This document shows, piece after piece, positions 63,589 through 64,000 of a stretch of DNA of 64,000 bases. Source of the DNA: Kribbella voronezhensis (lineage in GTDB: Bacteria; Actinomycetota; Actinomycetes; Propionibacteriales; Kribbellaceae). Under the pieces are notes generated by a model. That model had not been told where the DNA came from, searched no databases, and was given only the letters and a program-made list of their open reading frames with translations. The stretch covers positions 2,983,403 through 3,047,402 of the forward strand of contig NZ_SOCE01000001.1 in the NCBI RefSeq assembly GCF_004365175.1, read 5' to 3'. Position 1 is the first letter of the stretch. Each line of letters starts with the position of its first letter. Both the position numbers and the translations under genes were made by a program.

Positions 63589-64000
63589 GTGGGAGTCATG
63601 GTTGCGACATACCTGAAGAGATGGGTCGGCAGCCGGGTACTGAGCAGAACCACCCGCAAGGGTGGTCTCAACCTGTCCAAGATGCGGGTGTTCCCGCGCC
63701 AGGTCTCGATGCCGTTGCGGCGCAGCGGCCTGGACCCGGTGCCGGAGCTCGGCGCGATCCGCGAGGTCGAGCCGGTGCACAAGCTGGCCAACCTGTTCGG
63801 CCTGAACGTCTGGGTGGTCAGCGGCCATGCCGAGGCGAAGGCCGTGCTGGCCGACAGCGAGAACTTCAGCAACGACATCCGGCCGCTGGTCGGCTCGGAC
63901 CCGAACAAGCCGTCCGAGGGGATCGGCGGCCTGGGGTTCACCGATCCGCCGGACCACACCCGGCTGCGCAAGCTGCTCACGCCGGAGTTCACCAAGCGCC
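63589..64000 (+). CDS. cytochrome P450, N-terminal part (runs off right edge)
   Basis: 137 codons visible. The sequence has P450 start features: LNLSKMRVFPRQVSMPLRRS, LDPVPELGAIREVEPVHKLA, VWVVSGHAEAKAVLADSENF (B-helix region), FSNDIRPL, and the C-helix motif FTDPPDHTRLRKLLTPEFTK, which binds the haem propionates. The oxygen-binding helix and haem cysteine lie beyond the window. GTG 63589 has AGAGGG four bases upstream; ATG 63598 in the same frame is an alternative. Substrate unknown. Confidence 0.9.
   Translation, partial: MGVMVATYLKRWVGSRVLSRTTRKGGLNLSKMRVFPRQVSMPLRRSGLDPVPELGAIREVEPVHKLANLFGLNVWVVSGHAEAKAVLADSENFSNDIRPLVGSDPNKPSEGIGGLGFTDPPDHTRLRKLLTPEFTKR

Overview
The window is about 70% GC, with dense genes, frequent GTG/TTG starts and strong third-position G/C bias. 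It looks like a chromosomal segment of an actinomycete. The gene set (DUF3073, PSP1-domain protein, septum-formation-type proteins, an MFS-thymidylate kinase fusion next to holB, a lysine-tailed TopA, many secreted proteins) and the abundance of GTAC-containing codons suggest the Nocardioidaceae/Kribbellaceae, most likely Kribbella. That assignment is an inference from style and families; no search was run. No rRNA, tRNA, CRISPR array, insertion sequence or prophage was seen.

Layout. 1-3.2 kb: a NarL-type sensor kinase running off the left edge, divergent from a two-gene ABC exporter. 3.4-6.6 kb: DUF3073 and the purine genes purF-purM. 6.6-8.4 kb: an unusual locus with a 42-residue secreted-peptide gene directly upstream of purF, a divergent TrmB/LuxR-like regulator with an inverted repeat over its ribosome binding site, and a decayed copy of that regulator. 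8.9-11.7 kb: a split proton-translocating transhydrogenase operon. 11.7-20.4 kb: an M20 peptidase, a secreted protein, a membrane Ser/Thr kinase and, divergent from it, four tandem paralogous membrane-anchored proteins. 20.5-25.7 kb: a phosphoesterase, an ECF sigma factor coupled to a membrane protein, a bacterial expansin, and a frameshifted enterochelin-esterase-like gene facing a TetR regulator. 25.9-32 kb: a LytS/LytTR two-component pair followed by two small-membrane-protein plus sodium/solute symporter pairs, probably a carboxylate (acetate/pyruvate) uptake module. 32-42 kb: a CYTH-CHAD protein, a methyltransferase, a MocR regulator, a DUF3558-like lipoprotein, a PoxB-like enzyme, an FMN glutamate-synthase-like protein and an MFS exporter. 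42-51 kb: an SCP2-like protein, a lipoprotein hydrolase, a PSP1 protein, two septum-formation-type membrane proteins, holB and the MFS-tmk fusion. 51-64 kb: beta-galactosidase, Fur, TopA, a Tat-exported alpha/beta hydrolase that has lost its catalytic Ser and His, a large secreted GH31 enzyme, and the start of a cytochrome P450.

Three systems stand out as possibly undescribed: the secreted-peptide/regulator locus at 6.6-8.4 kb, the kinase with four tandem paralogues at 14.1-20.4 kb, and the pseudo-hydrolase next to a secreted GH31 enzyme at 58-63 kb. The window is also rich in short repeats: in-frame tandem repeats in two regulatory proteins, tandem repeats lying over stop codons, a dispersed intergenic element seen three times, and a 111-bp inverted-repeat element.
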